64,000 nt of DNA from Haliotis asinina (lineage: Eukaryota; Mollusca; Gastropoda; Lepetellida; Haliotidae), in assembly GCF_037392515.1 (NCBI RefSeq), contig NC_090291.1:38463001-38527000 (forward strand), in the 5' to 3' direction. Shown one piece after another: positions 42,145-53,934 of the stretch. The position numbers and the translations under genes were made by a program. Within the stretch, counting starts at the first letter, position 1, and each line of letters opens with the position of its first letter. The notes under the pieces are model-generated. The model did not search any database. It was not told where the DNA came from and worked only from the letters and a program-made list of their open reading frames with translations.

Positions 42145-45100
42145 ATGTGTGATGTGTTGACAATGGATGGTGACCCTCCTTCCACCACAGAGCACACCCC
42201 CAGCCAGGTATCTTGTGGTCAGTACAGTGGGAGGACTGTATGCAGCACAAGAAGGAATACTCCGTACCGTAAGACCCCCCGGAGTCGACGCCTTGGACTG
42301 CTAGGTTAGTGCAGTGTTTTGAAAGAGTGCATGCAGAAATAAAATTATGAATATATAGTCCAAATCTTTTGTGTGTGAAATTTTCATTACAATCCTGAAT
42401 CATTCATATAGTTCTTGTTGCTGTGTTATGGTACTTTTGTAATCTTAAGTAGATCAGTATCTGTGTGTCCAAAATACTCACGCAAAATATTTTTGCGTGT
42501 TTTTATTATTTTTGGAGTGAAAAATGCAGGTTTCTGTGTTAACGCGAACATTGTAGTGGGATTGTATTTTCTTCAGTTCTACAAGAGATTTAAATGTTTT
42601 TTTGCCTTAAATTACATAGTTGCATATAGTTTACATTGTGAGACTTGCAAAGGCAACTGGCTGCTTAACTCAAATAACAATTATCAGAGACGTTTCTGTT
42701 ATACGTTCAATGTTCTTAAGAGTACATGTATCATAGATTGATTTTCTTCAGTTGAACTTAAAATCACTGACTGTTTTAGATGTAGCACTTTAGAGCATAA
42801 AAAGGAAATAAGATGCATGAATATCAAATGAAACATGACATGACAAGAGCCACCATATTTGTGCCATGTAACAAATGTACTGACAGTTCTTTGGGCCAAA
42901 ATATACTGAACAGCAAACGAAGCATATTTTTTTATAAAAGGAAATCTCTTAGTAGAAACCATTCATGCTTGGAGTTGTTTCTTTTGCTGTTCAGTATAGA
43001 GAGGCCCAGGTAAATCCTTGTGTTAAGGTTTTAAAAATCCAAAGGATCCTCCTACAGATCTATTGATGATGATTGTGTTATTTACATTGATTAAGTACTA
43101 ATATAACTGAACAAATTCTGTAATTCTTAATACTAGTAAGAGTTTCATTTGTGCATGTGTACATCTGGAATGCATTGTGGTGTCTGACATCACTGTTATT
43201 GATGACATCAAGGAACACAGTAATGGATAACCTCATAGCATGCGAATGATTACGTCATTAGGTTCTAGAGCAGATGTTCGAGGGAGGATCGGCCATGTTA
43301 GATCAGAGCACGTAGATATGTATTAATGAAGAATAAAACTCTGCAACGTAACACAACTATTCATCTACTTTACGTGTATGTTTCTAGGCTCAAAGTCTGC
43401 TCTTTTAGAAAAGACACCACCCTCCCCAAGACACGCTCCAAGCTTTAAAGGTAACTTTGTGAAAGTGTCTTAAGCCAGACCAATTGTGTTTCTTGTTTTA
43501 CAGATATTTGTCCTCCGAAAACCTAAAGGGAGGAGGGAAAAAATTCTTCTTTAAAAAAATCACCAAAACAAAACCCCACATGAGTTTCCATGTTAACTTT
43601 TATATAACTTGCTTGTTTATATCGGCAAAGTAAGGTGAGTGAGTTTAGGTGTTTCAGGTTTGGTGCCTTTTGGTAGTTTTGGAATTATGAAGTAAATATT
43701 TTTGGTGTTTCCATAGCAACAAGTTCCAGAGTTGAACTGTTTCTTAACAAACTTGGTACATATACTGGTGCATTTTTGTAGTTTTGGAATTCTGTATAAA
43801 CATTGTTTGGTGTTTCCATGGTGCCGTTTGGTAGTTTTGGAACTCTGATTAAAATATATTTTTAAGTGTTTTGATGGCAACAAGATTGGCTTCAGCTGAA
43901 GTTGGTGGTGTTGCTCCTTTCTAGAGCAGAACTTCAAAACCTTTCAACACTCTCCTTCCAACTTACTGTACACATCAAAACATTTGACATAATAAGAAAT
44001 ATAATTGGTCTGGCCTTACTGTACATTTTTTGACTGTATTGTCTCCATGTCTGATTGTGTTTCCAACTCGTCATGAGGCACACATGTCAAAAACAAGTCC
44101 TGGGCCCCGTTCCTGAAAGCGATCATAGCGCTATGACAGTCGTAACTCTCACTTTATAATAGGCTTATGCCTATCTTAGTGCTTTTGAGTGGCATTAAGA
44201 AGCTTAAAGGATGAACATAAACACTTTTATGGATAGACAGCTTCTTTATCATAATAGATGCAACAGATTCAGAAGAGAGTTTTCATGTACAGTACAACTG
44301 AGTCAAATCTAAAGTAATATGTCACAAATATAATGTCAGCTCACCAAAGTCTTGTTGTGAGAGTGAGAAATAGTTATGCAGAATGTATTACAGCAAGTGG
44401 TCAGGCAGCGGTTATGTAGGTTGAGCGCTGACGAAGGCAGTTTAAAATACTCCAGTTAATCTGTGTGTGTCCACACAGTCAACACGACAACTAGCCTTTA
44501 TATACAGTCAACATTTCCTGAAAGTTCGAGAACATATGACCATCACCATCAACGTAGAATCTTCTTGGCCAGCCTGCTGGAAGTCAAATGTTAAAAGTAC
44601 TGACCATTTATGATACGGAATGTGACCCATAATATCTATCATTCAAAACACTAAACGTTGACCCAATAAAAGTTATTACTTAATTAATAACACAATTTAC
44701 AGAAAATACACTCTAATAACAGGATCTACGCCAAAACATCACATCCTTTGGGATAAAGAAGTTGTCTATCCATAAAGATTGCCCCTGTTTGGGGAACAGC
44801 TTGCCCAAATTTCTGAGAGATCATTGTCTTTACTGTTAAATCCTTGTAGAAATATTTTCATGTACACATGTTATTGCAAATGACCTTAAAAAATGTCAAT
44901 TATAGATATAAATTATAGTAAATTAATTTTTATTAAGAAAACATTTTATATTTATTTCTGGCTGAAATATTGCCAATGTGATGTTGAATATTAACCCACT
45001 TATATTTATTCCTTGTGTTGTTTATTATCATTTGTTTTGTCTTCATAGAATAGACAGAATTTTGTACCATATGTTTGTACATGGGCCAATGGCCTACTTA

Positions 45101-48100
45101 CAGAAAGTAAACTCTTTCATAATGGTTGACTCAGAAATATTGCAGCTATATAGTTGTGGTCTCTTTATGATGACACTCTTTATGATGACTCTCTTTATGA
45201 TGACACTCTTTATGATGACACTCTTTATGATGACTCTTTATGATGACACTCTTTATGATGACACTCTTTATGATGACACTCTTTATGATGAAACTCTTTG
45301 TGATAAAACTTTTTGCATTCTCATAATGAAACTCCAACTCCAGGTCTCTTGAAAAAGACATGGAAACTCTATCGGTTATCTCCCTTGTACAACTTCACAC
45401 CTACGTCCAGCCATTTGAGGAGATATGGAACTTCTCTCTCAGTTTTAGTAGGCGAGGTAAGAGGGCAAAGGGTTCTGTATTTCACATAATGTAGCAGAGT
45501 AAACACATCTTGTTCAAAGTGAACTTACTGCTGGGTTTGTTGTAGTGGTTGTCCGATTAATTGAAGTAATCAAAGTTTGGTGGCAGTGACTAAACTACCA
45601 AGTATTTGATCAGCTAACTTGCAGTTAACAGGATTGGGTGGTCAGGCTTGCTGACTTGGTTGACACGTGTTGTCGTATTCCAGTTGCATAGATAAATGCA
45701 CATGTTGTCAATCACTAGATTGTCTGGTCAAAACTTGATTATTTATAGACCTCTGCCATATAGCTGGAATACTGCTGAGTGCTGCGATGAAGACCAGTCA
45801 ACCAATCTATGGCTGACTGTTGTATATCTTTGAGAGGAGATCCTGCTCAGTTATCTTTTCCATGTAGCTTTTGTCATGAACTTTGCTCTTAGCCAAATTT
45901 TCATTTGAATTAAGATTATTATTGCTTTGTAAAATGGACTGTCATTAACTGGGCTTACAGGAGTAAGTTACGCAAAACCTATGCAATACATGCTGCAATA
46001 TTTTTGTGATAACTGGTATATTGGGGAAAGAATATTTTATGACGTTTATGTTACTGTCTTTATGATTTAAATTTATATACACACATACTTTCACTCACAA
46101 CATTCAGATGTTTTCCTTCATTAACCAATGAAAAAACAGCATGCTGTAATAGTGAGTGAGTTAATATTTAACGTCACATCAGCAACATCTCAGCCATATC
46201 GTGACGACATGCTGTAATACTATGTAATACTACAATTGTATAAAACAGAAAATGGAATCCTTGACCATGCAACTTAACTTTTAGAATGCTGTTATCATAA
46301 CCATAATATATTTGTTCAGTGACTTACAATGTAGAAACTAGGACTGACATGCACTATTAGTGTCACTCACTGTCGAACACTTAAATTCCAAAAATGTCGC
46401 AATACATATTGCATTGCAGGTACCTGGATCCCAATATATTGCTGTACAATTCATTTCTCAATACACAGCCTTAATTGTAATGGTGTTTTTTGTCAACTTA
46501 TTCCATACCTTGCCTTGCAGCGACAGAGAAAAAGCTTGATAACAGAAACTAAGGATCTGGTTCGATCTCTGATCAGTCCTTACCGAGAGCTCAGCGTGGG
46601 GCCTGGTAAGGAACATATTCTTTACAGACGAGAGTAAACGTAAACAGGTTGTTAAATTGGAGTAAACTGGTGAGAAATGCTCTCTTGTTATTTGGTCCAC
46701 ACTGTAAATTCATGAGGATGATATGTGTTATGTATGATGATCTTTTTAAGCACGAGGCGGAGCAGTGGTGTAACCTAGTGTTTCAAGTTTTTCCTAGTCA
46801 CATTAAACACCCTGTTCAATTCCCCACATGGGTACAATGGGTGAAGCCCATTTCTGGTGTTCATTGCTTGAATATTGCCAAAAGCTGCATAAAACTAAAC
46901 CTACTCAGCTTAAGGCAGATGTGTCGTGGTACCCCTGAATAATGTGAACAGGACATTAACAAACAATGACATCTTGCTAGTCATAGTAAACAAAATCACA
47001 ATCATATTTAAAAAAGAAGCTGGAACATATTTATATTATACTAGGATGATCATAACAGTATTCTAGTTGTATTTTGTATTCTAGTTATTTAATGGGTGGC
47101 ATTTCAAAACAAATTCCCTCAGACAGCCAAAGTGTGATATAAATTTAGTAGAATGGAGAGAGTTCTATGGATACACACTTTCTTTATTATCAATATGGAC
47201 AATGTTTGGGTGTAGCTACTTCCACTGTTATCAAGCAAGTGATAATCATCAACATTGGCTTGAAAACAGTGTAAGCAGCTCCACCAGATCATTTCTCATA
47301 TTGATAATAAAGAAATTGTGTATCCATACAACTCTCCTCACTGTTCATCACACTAATTTCTAAATGCCACTCAAAGAAGATGAATTCAAAATCTTGATAT
47401 TTTTCATCTGGCCTGTATTTTCAGATGATCCTGAGTGCATTCAAATTCTCATCACTGGAAAAAATTTGAAAGGTAAACTCTAACAAGTCAACTTATAAAA
47501 GTGGGCAGTGTGGTTGCCTAGTGGTTAATACATTTGCTTGTCACACCAAAGACCATGTTCAATTCCCCTCATGTGTGCGCTGTGTGAAGCCCATTGTGAT
47601 ATTGCTGGAACATTGCTAAAGCCGATGTAAAATTAAAAACACTCACACTCCTTCCAAACATTCATGATCCAAAACTGAACAATGTCATAACATGTTATAA
47701 AAAGTGCATTGTCTAAATTGTTCCCTTTAGACACTGGGTCCATATCTTAACAGTGCCATCAGATGCAGGATACAAGGAACAGCTAGCTATCCCTAAATAT
47801 TGTTTTAGAAGTGTTGTTACTTACCTGACAACGCTATGGATAACAGGATGAAAAAGGTCAGGCATATCCTTCATTTTTATTTGACTATTTGGTGCAGTGT
47901 TGCAAGTCAGTGTTAAAATACCTCTGAAAGATGGGTATATATTTAAGCAGTGCCATCAGTTCAAGGATACCTGCAACAGAACCAGAACCAGAACTGGTCA
48001 CTGGCTCCCTCCCTTTGCGTTATTTTGTTGACAGTTACGTAGACAGATTCTTTCATACACATGCATAAAATTGGTGATTTACAATGTGATTAGGTTGTCT

Positions 48101-51100
48101 GACAAAACATCCACTAGCAAAGTTTGAGATCGTTTGGATCATCGGATGAAGAGTTGTATGCCAAAAAATGGGTAAACATGCATTATATGTCAAACTATAT
48201 CTCAGTATATGAGGTTGGAGTGGGTGTGGTTGTGTAGGGGGATGGAGGTGACATCAGGTAGATGAATGTGTAAACTGGCTTTGCTTCAGATATCCCTACG
48301 ACATTGGTCAGAGGGTTCATGTTTGGTGTGGAGCTTGAGGACAGTTTGGTTTCGCCCGACAACAGCCACTTCAAGCACTATCCAGTCCTTATGGTGAAGG
48401 GGTCTGTGTCTCTCTGTAAGGCCCTCACTGATTGGCTGGAGGTAAGCTGAGCTGTTACAAGGGGAAATAACAGCATCCTTGGTATTTCGTTGTTTTTCAT
48501 CTGGAAATGACTTTTAGAAGGATAGAACAGGAGTTATCTAGGCCTGCTCAGCCAAATCAGCAGCAATTGTTTCATTTTGGAAATTAACAAGTTTAAATCT
48601 CTTTTTAATAGTGTTGTAACATATTTGATGCCTTCATCAGGTGACTTGTACCCCATGGATAACAGGATAAAATATGTCCTGCATAGCCCTCATTTTTATG
48701 TGACTATTTATGCAGTGTTTCACTTCAGTTTTAAAATACTTCTGAAGACAGGAAAGACTCAGTTGACAAATGCCTGCCATGGGCATTTATGTTGGAAACA
48801 TATAAATAAATCCCTTTCGAATTATTGTGCATCCATGGTCTGTCAATCAGTGCAGACTTGGATAAAGGCTGAGCAAAACTCCATGACAGTTGTAGCAATG
48901 TTGAAGAATCTATCAAGAAACAAATGTACATTATTTTTTCTAGGCGGTGATTTGAAGAATAAAGAGCAAACCCTAGATGAGCATGAACTCTTGACACTCT
49001 TATTTCTGTTTCAGAGTAAATTTGACTGTAGAGTGTCAGCCTTGACCTTCTCCTCAGTTGACCTTAGCTGGATGGTGGCCATGTGGAGTGGGTTGTCCAA
49101 AGGCAAGAACTCAAGATATGACTTTGTCTTATCCATTTGTTACACTCTGTGCATGCACAAATTAGTTGATATCAACGAATGACAAGTATAGGTTGATGAA
49201 GATCCAAGACTAAACTATGTTGTAAGGTATTCTTAAAATGTGGGTTCTAGACTGTTCCCTGTAGACACTGGGCAGGTATTTCATCAGTGCCATCAGCTCA
49301 AGGATACAAGGAACAGCTATCCCTGTAAATGGGGTTAGGTGAGTGTTGGGTTGTGTAGAGGGTGTTGGTGACGTCAGGTAGATGATTGTATACCATGGCT
49401 TTGTTTCAGATATACTTACAACACTAGTCAAAGGATTCATGTTTAGTGAGGAACTTGAAGACAATTTGGTCATAACTTTAGCGTCCTCATGAGGATATTC
49501 AGTCTCATTAAGTTATCAAACTACCAGAGCTATTTCGTCTTAATGCCTCAGAAGTGTATTGGATAACTTAGAAACAAAGCCTTCATTTGACCAAACAAAA
49601 AGGTGTTCTTTAACCCCTTGGAACTGAGGGTTTTTTTTCAGGCTTGGTCTTAGTATCAGAAGCTTCATGAGGATGTTCAGTCTCATTAAGTTGTCAAACA
49701 AATAATTTAGAAACAAAGCCTCCATTTGACCAAACAAAAAGCAGTTTTTGAAGTCTCCGAAATGCAAATTCCATTTGATACGATCATTCTCAGTCATTTT
49801 CATGGAAGCATTTTGCATTGTGGTTCTCAGTCTACAAGGCCACTTGATCTGAATCATGGAATTTCAGGTATGAAGAAAAAGCCAGTTGAACTGATGTACT
49901 CGGTGCCAGAAGAGGTTGAAGGACTGAAGAAGATCACCTACAGTATTGATTCTGAGGACTGCCAGCGGCTGTGGGACATGTAAGTATCTTAGGCACCCGA
50001 CAGCCATGTGAAGAACTGCAATTGTCAGCCTTGTACAGTAGTCTGATGTGACAGGCACTTATCTGACTTCTACAGCAGCCAGACATAACAGGCATTTGTC
50101 AGCCTGTGCAATACCCAGACTTGGGAGGCACTTGTAAGCCTTGTACAGTATCCAAATGTTACAGACACTTGTCAGGATTGTTCAGTATCCAGATGTTACA
50201 GACACTTGTCAGGACTGTACAGTATCCAGATGTTACAGACACTTGTCAGGATTGTACAGTATCCAGATGTTACAGACACTTGTCAGGATTGTACAGTATC
50301 CAGATGTTACAGACACTTGTCAGGATTGTACAGTAACCAGATGTTACAGACACTTGTGAGGATTGTACAGTATCCAGATGTTACAGACACTTGTCAGGAT
50401 TGTACAGTGACCAGATGTTAGACACTTGTCAGGATTGTACAGTATCCAGATGTTACAGACACTTGTCAGGATTGTACAGTATCCAGATGTTACAGACACT
50501 TGTCAGGATTGTACAGTATCCAGATGTTAGACACTTGTCAGGATTGTACAGTATCCAAATGTTACAGACACTTGTCAGGATTGTACAGTATCCAAATGTT
50601 ACAGACACTTGTCAGGATTGTACAGTATCCAGATGTTACAGACACTTGTCAGGATTGTACAGTATCCAGATGTTACAGACACTTGTCAGGATTGTACAGT
50701 ATCCAGATGTTACAGACACTTGTCAGGATTGTACAGTATCCAGATGTTACAGACACTTGTCAGGATTGTACAGTAACCAGATGTTACAGACACTTGTCAG
50801 GATTGTACAGTATCCAGATGTTACAGACACTTGTCAGGATTGTACAGTATCCAGATGTTACAGACACTTGTCAGGATTGTACAGTATCCAGATGTTACAG
50901 ACACTTGTCAGGATTGTACAGTATCCAGATGTTACAGACACTTGTCAGGATTGTACAGTAACCAGATGTTACAGGCACTTGTCAGGATTGTACAGTGTCC
51001 AGATGTTACAGACACTTGTCAGGATTGTACAGTGTCCAGATGTTACAGACACTTGTCAGGATTGTACAGTATCCAGATGTTACAGACACATGTCAGGATT

Positions 51101-53646
51101 GTACAGTAACCAGATGTTAGACACTTGTCAGGATTGTACAGTATCCAGATGTTAGACACTTGTCAGGATTGTACAGTATCCAGATGTTACAGACACTTGT
51201 CAGGATTGTACAGTATCCAGATGTTACAGACACTTGTCAGGATTGTTCAGTATCCAGATGTTACAGACACTTGTCAGGATTGTACAGTATCCAGATGTTA
51301 GACACTTGTCAGGATTGTACAGTATCCAGATGTTAGACACTTGTCAGGATTGTACAGTATCCAGATGTTACAGACACTTGTCAGGATTGTTCAGTATCCA
51401 GATGTTACAGACACTTGTCAGGATTGTACAGTATCCAGATGTTAGACACTTGTCAGGATTGTACAGTATCCAGATGTTAGACACTTGTCAGGATTGTACA
51501 GTATCCAGATGTTACAGACACTTGTCAGGATTGTACAGTGTCCAGATGTTACAGACACTTGTCAGGATTGTACAGTTTCCAGATGTTACAGACACTTGTC
51601 AGGATTGCACAGTGTCCAGATGTTACAGACACTTGTCAGGATTGCACAGTGTCCAGATGTTACAGACACTTGTCAGGATTGCACAGTGTCCAGATGTTAC
51701 AGACACTTGTCAGGATTGCACAGTGTCCAGATGTTACAGACACTTGTCAGGATTGCACAGTGTCCAGATGTTACAGACACTTGTCAGGATTGCACAGTGT
51801 CCAGATGTTACAGACACTTGTCAGGATTGCACAGTGTCCAGATGTTACAGACACTTGTCAGGATTGCACAGTATCCAGATGTTACAGACACTTGTCAGGA
51901 TTGCACAGTATCCAGATGTTACAGACACTTGTCAGGATTGCACAGTATCCAGATGTTACAGACACTTGTCAGGATTGTACAGTATCCAGATGTTACAGAC
52001 ACTTGTCAGGATTGTACAGTATCCAGATGTTACAGACACTTGTCAGGATTGTACAGTATCCAGACATGACAGGGATATGTTAGCGCTGTGCAGTAACCAA
52101 ACATAAATTCATGAATTCATGCACACGTAACTGTTTTATTCTCAAGATAATTTTGAAAACATAATGATTTGATGACATGACAGGCACATTATGTACGGAT
52201 AACTGGTCAGTTGTTTCTTTGTATTTCAGCATACATACCAGCAACAGTAATGAATTCACGGAAGAGGAAGTGAAGGCTTTTATGGACTGTTTACAGTCAC
52301 ATTTCTATGGTTGCTTTAAAGTTCACCTCTCAGTGAGTACTACTCTCAAGTCACTTTCCTCGGGGACATTGTCTCTGGATTCTCAAAGTTTTGTTACAGA
52401 AAATGTGATGAGGGAGATCATTATCCCCCACAACGCGTTTTGCAGGGGGTATTAAAATTTTCTGTGTCCATCCGTGCGTTCTTACGTGCATATTTATCTT
52501 TTATGGAGCAGAACTTTAAAAACGTTCAATATTTCGTCACCAACTTTAGCACATAGATAGATCTGGTTGTGTACCGGTGCCTTTTTGTAGTTCGAATATT
52601 CTTAATAAAATATTTTTGGCATTTCCATGGCAAGAAGTTTGACTTACTGAAATTGGTGGCTGTGTTCTTTTCTGGAGCAGAACTGTTCACTATTTCTTCA
52701 CCAAACCTGACACATAGATTGGTCTGGTGGTGTTCTGGTGCCTTTTTTTAGTTTTGGAAATCTGTATAAAATATTTTTTGCATCCCCATGGCAACAAGTT
52801 TGACTTGGACTGAAATTGGTGGTTGTGCTCCTTTCAGCATAATCATAACTTGTAGACATATTCATGAAGGATATTTTGCCATTGTGGGGTATATTGATGA
52901 CTTTGTCTTCTTGTTTAACTTTTGTTTTGAGGACAACCAATAGTGGTTAAAGTGTTAGCTTGTCATGCCCAACACCTGGGTTTGAGTCCTAGGGGTACGA
53001 TGTGTGACAGTGAAGCCCATTTCTGGTGTAACCAACTATGATATTGCTGGAATATTGCCAAAAGCAGCATAAAATTAAATCACACACTCAAATTATGCCA
53101 TTCTGTAACAGACATACGTGTACTGTTACAAGAAATATTAGGCACAGCTCACTCACTAGTTTTGTTGGTTTGTGATGCTATTGGACAATGTAATTATCAA
53201 AAGTCGTGCAGTTTATGTTTAAATGGTAAATTTCATAATTAGTTATATTTTAATTTCAGTCTATGTTTCTGACGAGAATTGGGACATCCACTGTATATGT
53301 TGGGAGTGATGGCAAAATAAAAGTAAGTGCTATTTGTTTTGTATAACTTAAGTCTGATAGATTGCAAAGTTTTACATTTAGATTGTATTAAGGGTTGGCC
53401 AAACTTTCATAGCAAAAATCATATGTAAGTTTATATGATAATAAACTAATTAGGGATATAGGGATGCCCCTGTAAGACATGTATGAGTTTTAAGGTTTCG
53501 CAGCTGACTAGAAAACAGTGGAGTGGCAATCTCGCCTACTTATTTCTCCTTCTGGTTTGCTTTTTCAGTTTTTCACTGACAGTGGCGTGATCCCGGTGCT
53601 TAGGCATATCAGTGAACTCTCAGTCGAGAAGTCAAAAATCTTATAA
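42145..53646 (+). CDS. CENPL: centromere protein L
   Basis: Eleven exons: 42145-42304, 43388-43450, 45344-45456, 46521-46605, 47425-47472, 48290-48441, 49015-49102, 49868-49979, 52230-52332, 53260-53322 and 53569-53646. Phases close to 355 codons with stop (354 residues; human CENP-L is 344). CENP-L pairs with CENP-N in the inner-kinetochore CCAN at centromeric chromatin. Matches to the family include KTWKLYRLSPLYNFTP, DPECIQIL, KFDCRVS...LSWMVAMW, ELMYSVP...DCQRLWD, EEVKAFMDCLQSHF with FKVHLS, and DGKIK near the C-terminus. The N-terminal 70 residues are basic and proline-rich, as in vertebrates. The start could also be the in-frame ATG at 42163, which has the better Kozak context (348 residues). 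The exon 7 donor is GC instead of GT. The first exon follows an AG at 42141-42142, implying a 5' UTR exon upstream. Confidence 0.93.
43640..43930 (-). repeat. dispersed repeat also present at 52490-52850
   Basis: Blocks such as gtgccttttggtagttttgg + aatt, tttttggtgtttccatggca + acaag and gctcctttctagagcagaact recur here two to three times, and again in another CENPL intron. Orientation is arbitrary. It looks like a ~130-190-bp tandem or composite family; class unknown. Confidence 0.65.
44223..44783. mobile_element. MITE-like element, family shared with 47095-47368
   Basis: Left end tttatggatagacagcttct + ttatc (about 44228-44252) is answered by the inverted right end gataaagaagttgtctatcc + ataaa (44753-44777). 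The outer left flank has gagtggcatt, as in the 47-kb copy. In the CENPL intron between exons 2 and 3. Confidence 0.55.
45161..45308 (+). repeat. 15/12-bp minisatellite (actctttatgatgac)
   Basis: About ten copies of actctttatgatgac with occasional 12-base units, ending only 35 bp before the acceptor of CENPL exon 3. It codes spurious frames on both strands. Confidence 0.9.
45625..45790 (+). mobile_element. SINE family B, diverged
   Basis: aacaggattgggtggtcagg, ttgctgacttggttgacacg, gattatttatagacctctgc + catatagctggaatactgct. In CENPL intron 3. A shorter tail fragment of the same kind is at 46155-46215. Confidence 0.75.
46752..46916 (+). mobile_element. SINE family A, full length with a small insertion
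   Basis: Head cgaggcggagcagtggtgta, B-box region caccctgttcaattccccac, middle atgggtacaatgggtgaagc, and the 3' domain ending aaactaaacctactcag. In CENPL intron 4. Confidence 0.8.
47095..47368. mobile_element. MITE-like element with long inverted ends
   Basis: gagagttctatggatacaca + ctttctttattatcaatatg at 47157-47196 is the inverted partner of catattgataataaagaaat + tgtgtatccatacaactctc at 47297-47336 (three mismatches). Further matches (gtggcattt, agtgtgat) extend outward. About 275 bp and non-coding, in the CENPL intron between exons 4 and 5. Confidence 0.7.
47505..47650 (+). mobile_element. SINE family A, near full length
   Basis: gtgggcagtgtggttgccta + gtggttaa A box, catgttcaattcccctcatg B-box region, gctgtgtgaagcccattgtg and 3' domain ending aaaattaaaaacactcac. 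It begins 30 bp after CENPL exon 5. Confidence 0.82.
49250..49480 (+). pseudogene. decayed duplicate of CENPL exon 6 and its upstream intron
   Basis: 49380-49472 repeats 48252-48350: gacgtcaggtagatga, ggctttgtttcag acceptor, then ATATACTTACAACACTAGTC reading ILTTLVKGFMFSEELEDNLV against IPTTLVRGFMFGVELEDSLV in exon 6. It runs into TGA soon after and has no matching donor. The preceding intron part (gtagacactgggcaggtatt...caaggaacagc) repeats 47730-47790. It is a non-functional exon copy in the intron between exons 7 and 8. Confidence 0.88.
49486..49745 (+). repeat. short direct duplication in CENPL intron 7
   Basis: tcatgaggatattcagtctc + attaagttatcaaac ... ttagaaacaaagccttcatt + tgaccaaacaaaaag at 49486-49602 recurs at 49665-49740 with an internal deletion. 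Confidence 0.8.
49990..52080 (+). repeat. 37-bp minisatellite, about 50 copies, in CENPL intron 8
   Basis: The unit is ttacagacacttgtcaggat + tgtacagtatccagatg (37 bp); a 34-bp variant lacks cag after tta. The core (50158-52066) is highly uniform and the margins (49990-50157 and 52060-52080) are worn copies. Left and middle blocks have tgtacagtatcc; a block from about 51600 to 51900 has gcacagtgtcc. As 37 is not a multiple of three and the unit has no stop in any plus frame, all three frames read through and give spurious proteins up to 290 residues. Confidence 0.95.
52490..52850 (-). repeat. dispersed repeat, second locus of the 43640 family
   Basis: Two tandem units of about 185 bp (ggagcagaact...caccaa...acatagat.g.tctggt...gtgcctttttgtag...tttccatggcaa.aagttt). 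In CENPL intron 9. Confidence 0.7.
52936..53092 (+). mobile_element. SINE family A, near full length
   Basis: ccaatagtggttaaagtgtt A box, ctgggtttgagtcctagggg B-box region, gtgaagcccatttctggtgt, and 3' domain ending taaattaaatcacacactca. In CENPL intron 9. Confidence 0.82.
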
Positions 53647-53910
53647 CAGGAAAAGAAGCACATGAATCCACCTGCTGTTTTAGTGTTGACTGTCGCTTTG
53701 ACTACAGTGCTTCTCTGTCGGCCATCTGTCTGTGGGACCACCATAATGCTAAAGAAACTGGAATCCAGTGAAAAACCCAGGTTATATCTGTGTCAAAATA
53801 GAATGTGTTTTGTGCAACGTTTGATGGTGGTGACAGATGAAGAGTAACTGCTGACCTCTGCTTGTTATGTAAGGCCTAGATATACATGTATTTAGTGTAT
53901 GAAACTCCTA

Positions 53911-53916
53911 AATAAA
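53911..53916 (+). terminator. polyadenylation signal of CENPL
   Basis: AATAAA 265 bases after the CENPL stop. Further AATAAA motifs at about 55504 and 55529 could serve longer transcripts. Confidence 0.6.
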
Positions 53917-53934
53917 AGGAAGCCCACTGGGCTG

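Noticed and set aside
43157-43350. Solo LTR (AATAAA-like signal and ctctgcaacgtaacaca end)
   Set aside because: I could not find a matching TG start with a target-site duplication; too weak to report as an element.
45146-45361. Frames rich in LFMMT or HHKEC
   Set aside because: Translation of the 15-bp minisatellite before CENPL exon 3.
48577-49182. 201-codon plus-strand frame
   Set aside because: Mostly intron. Only its 49015-49102 part is a real CENPL exon, entered by a good acceptor at 49014.
50158-52066. CRISPR array (regular repeats of ~37 bp)
   Set aside because: There are no unique spacers, the whole period is repeated, and the host is an animal with introns.
50106-52106. Several overlapping plus-strand frames of 70-290 codons
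   Set aside because: They are read-through of the 37-bp intron minisatellite, open in all three frames by its lack of stops. They lie inside an intron fixed by the flanking CENPL exons.
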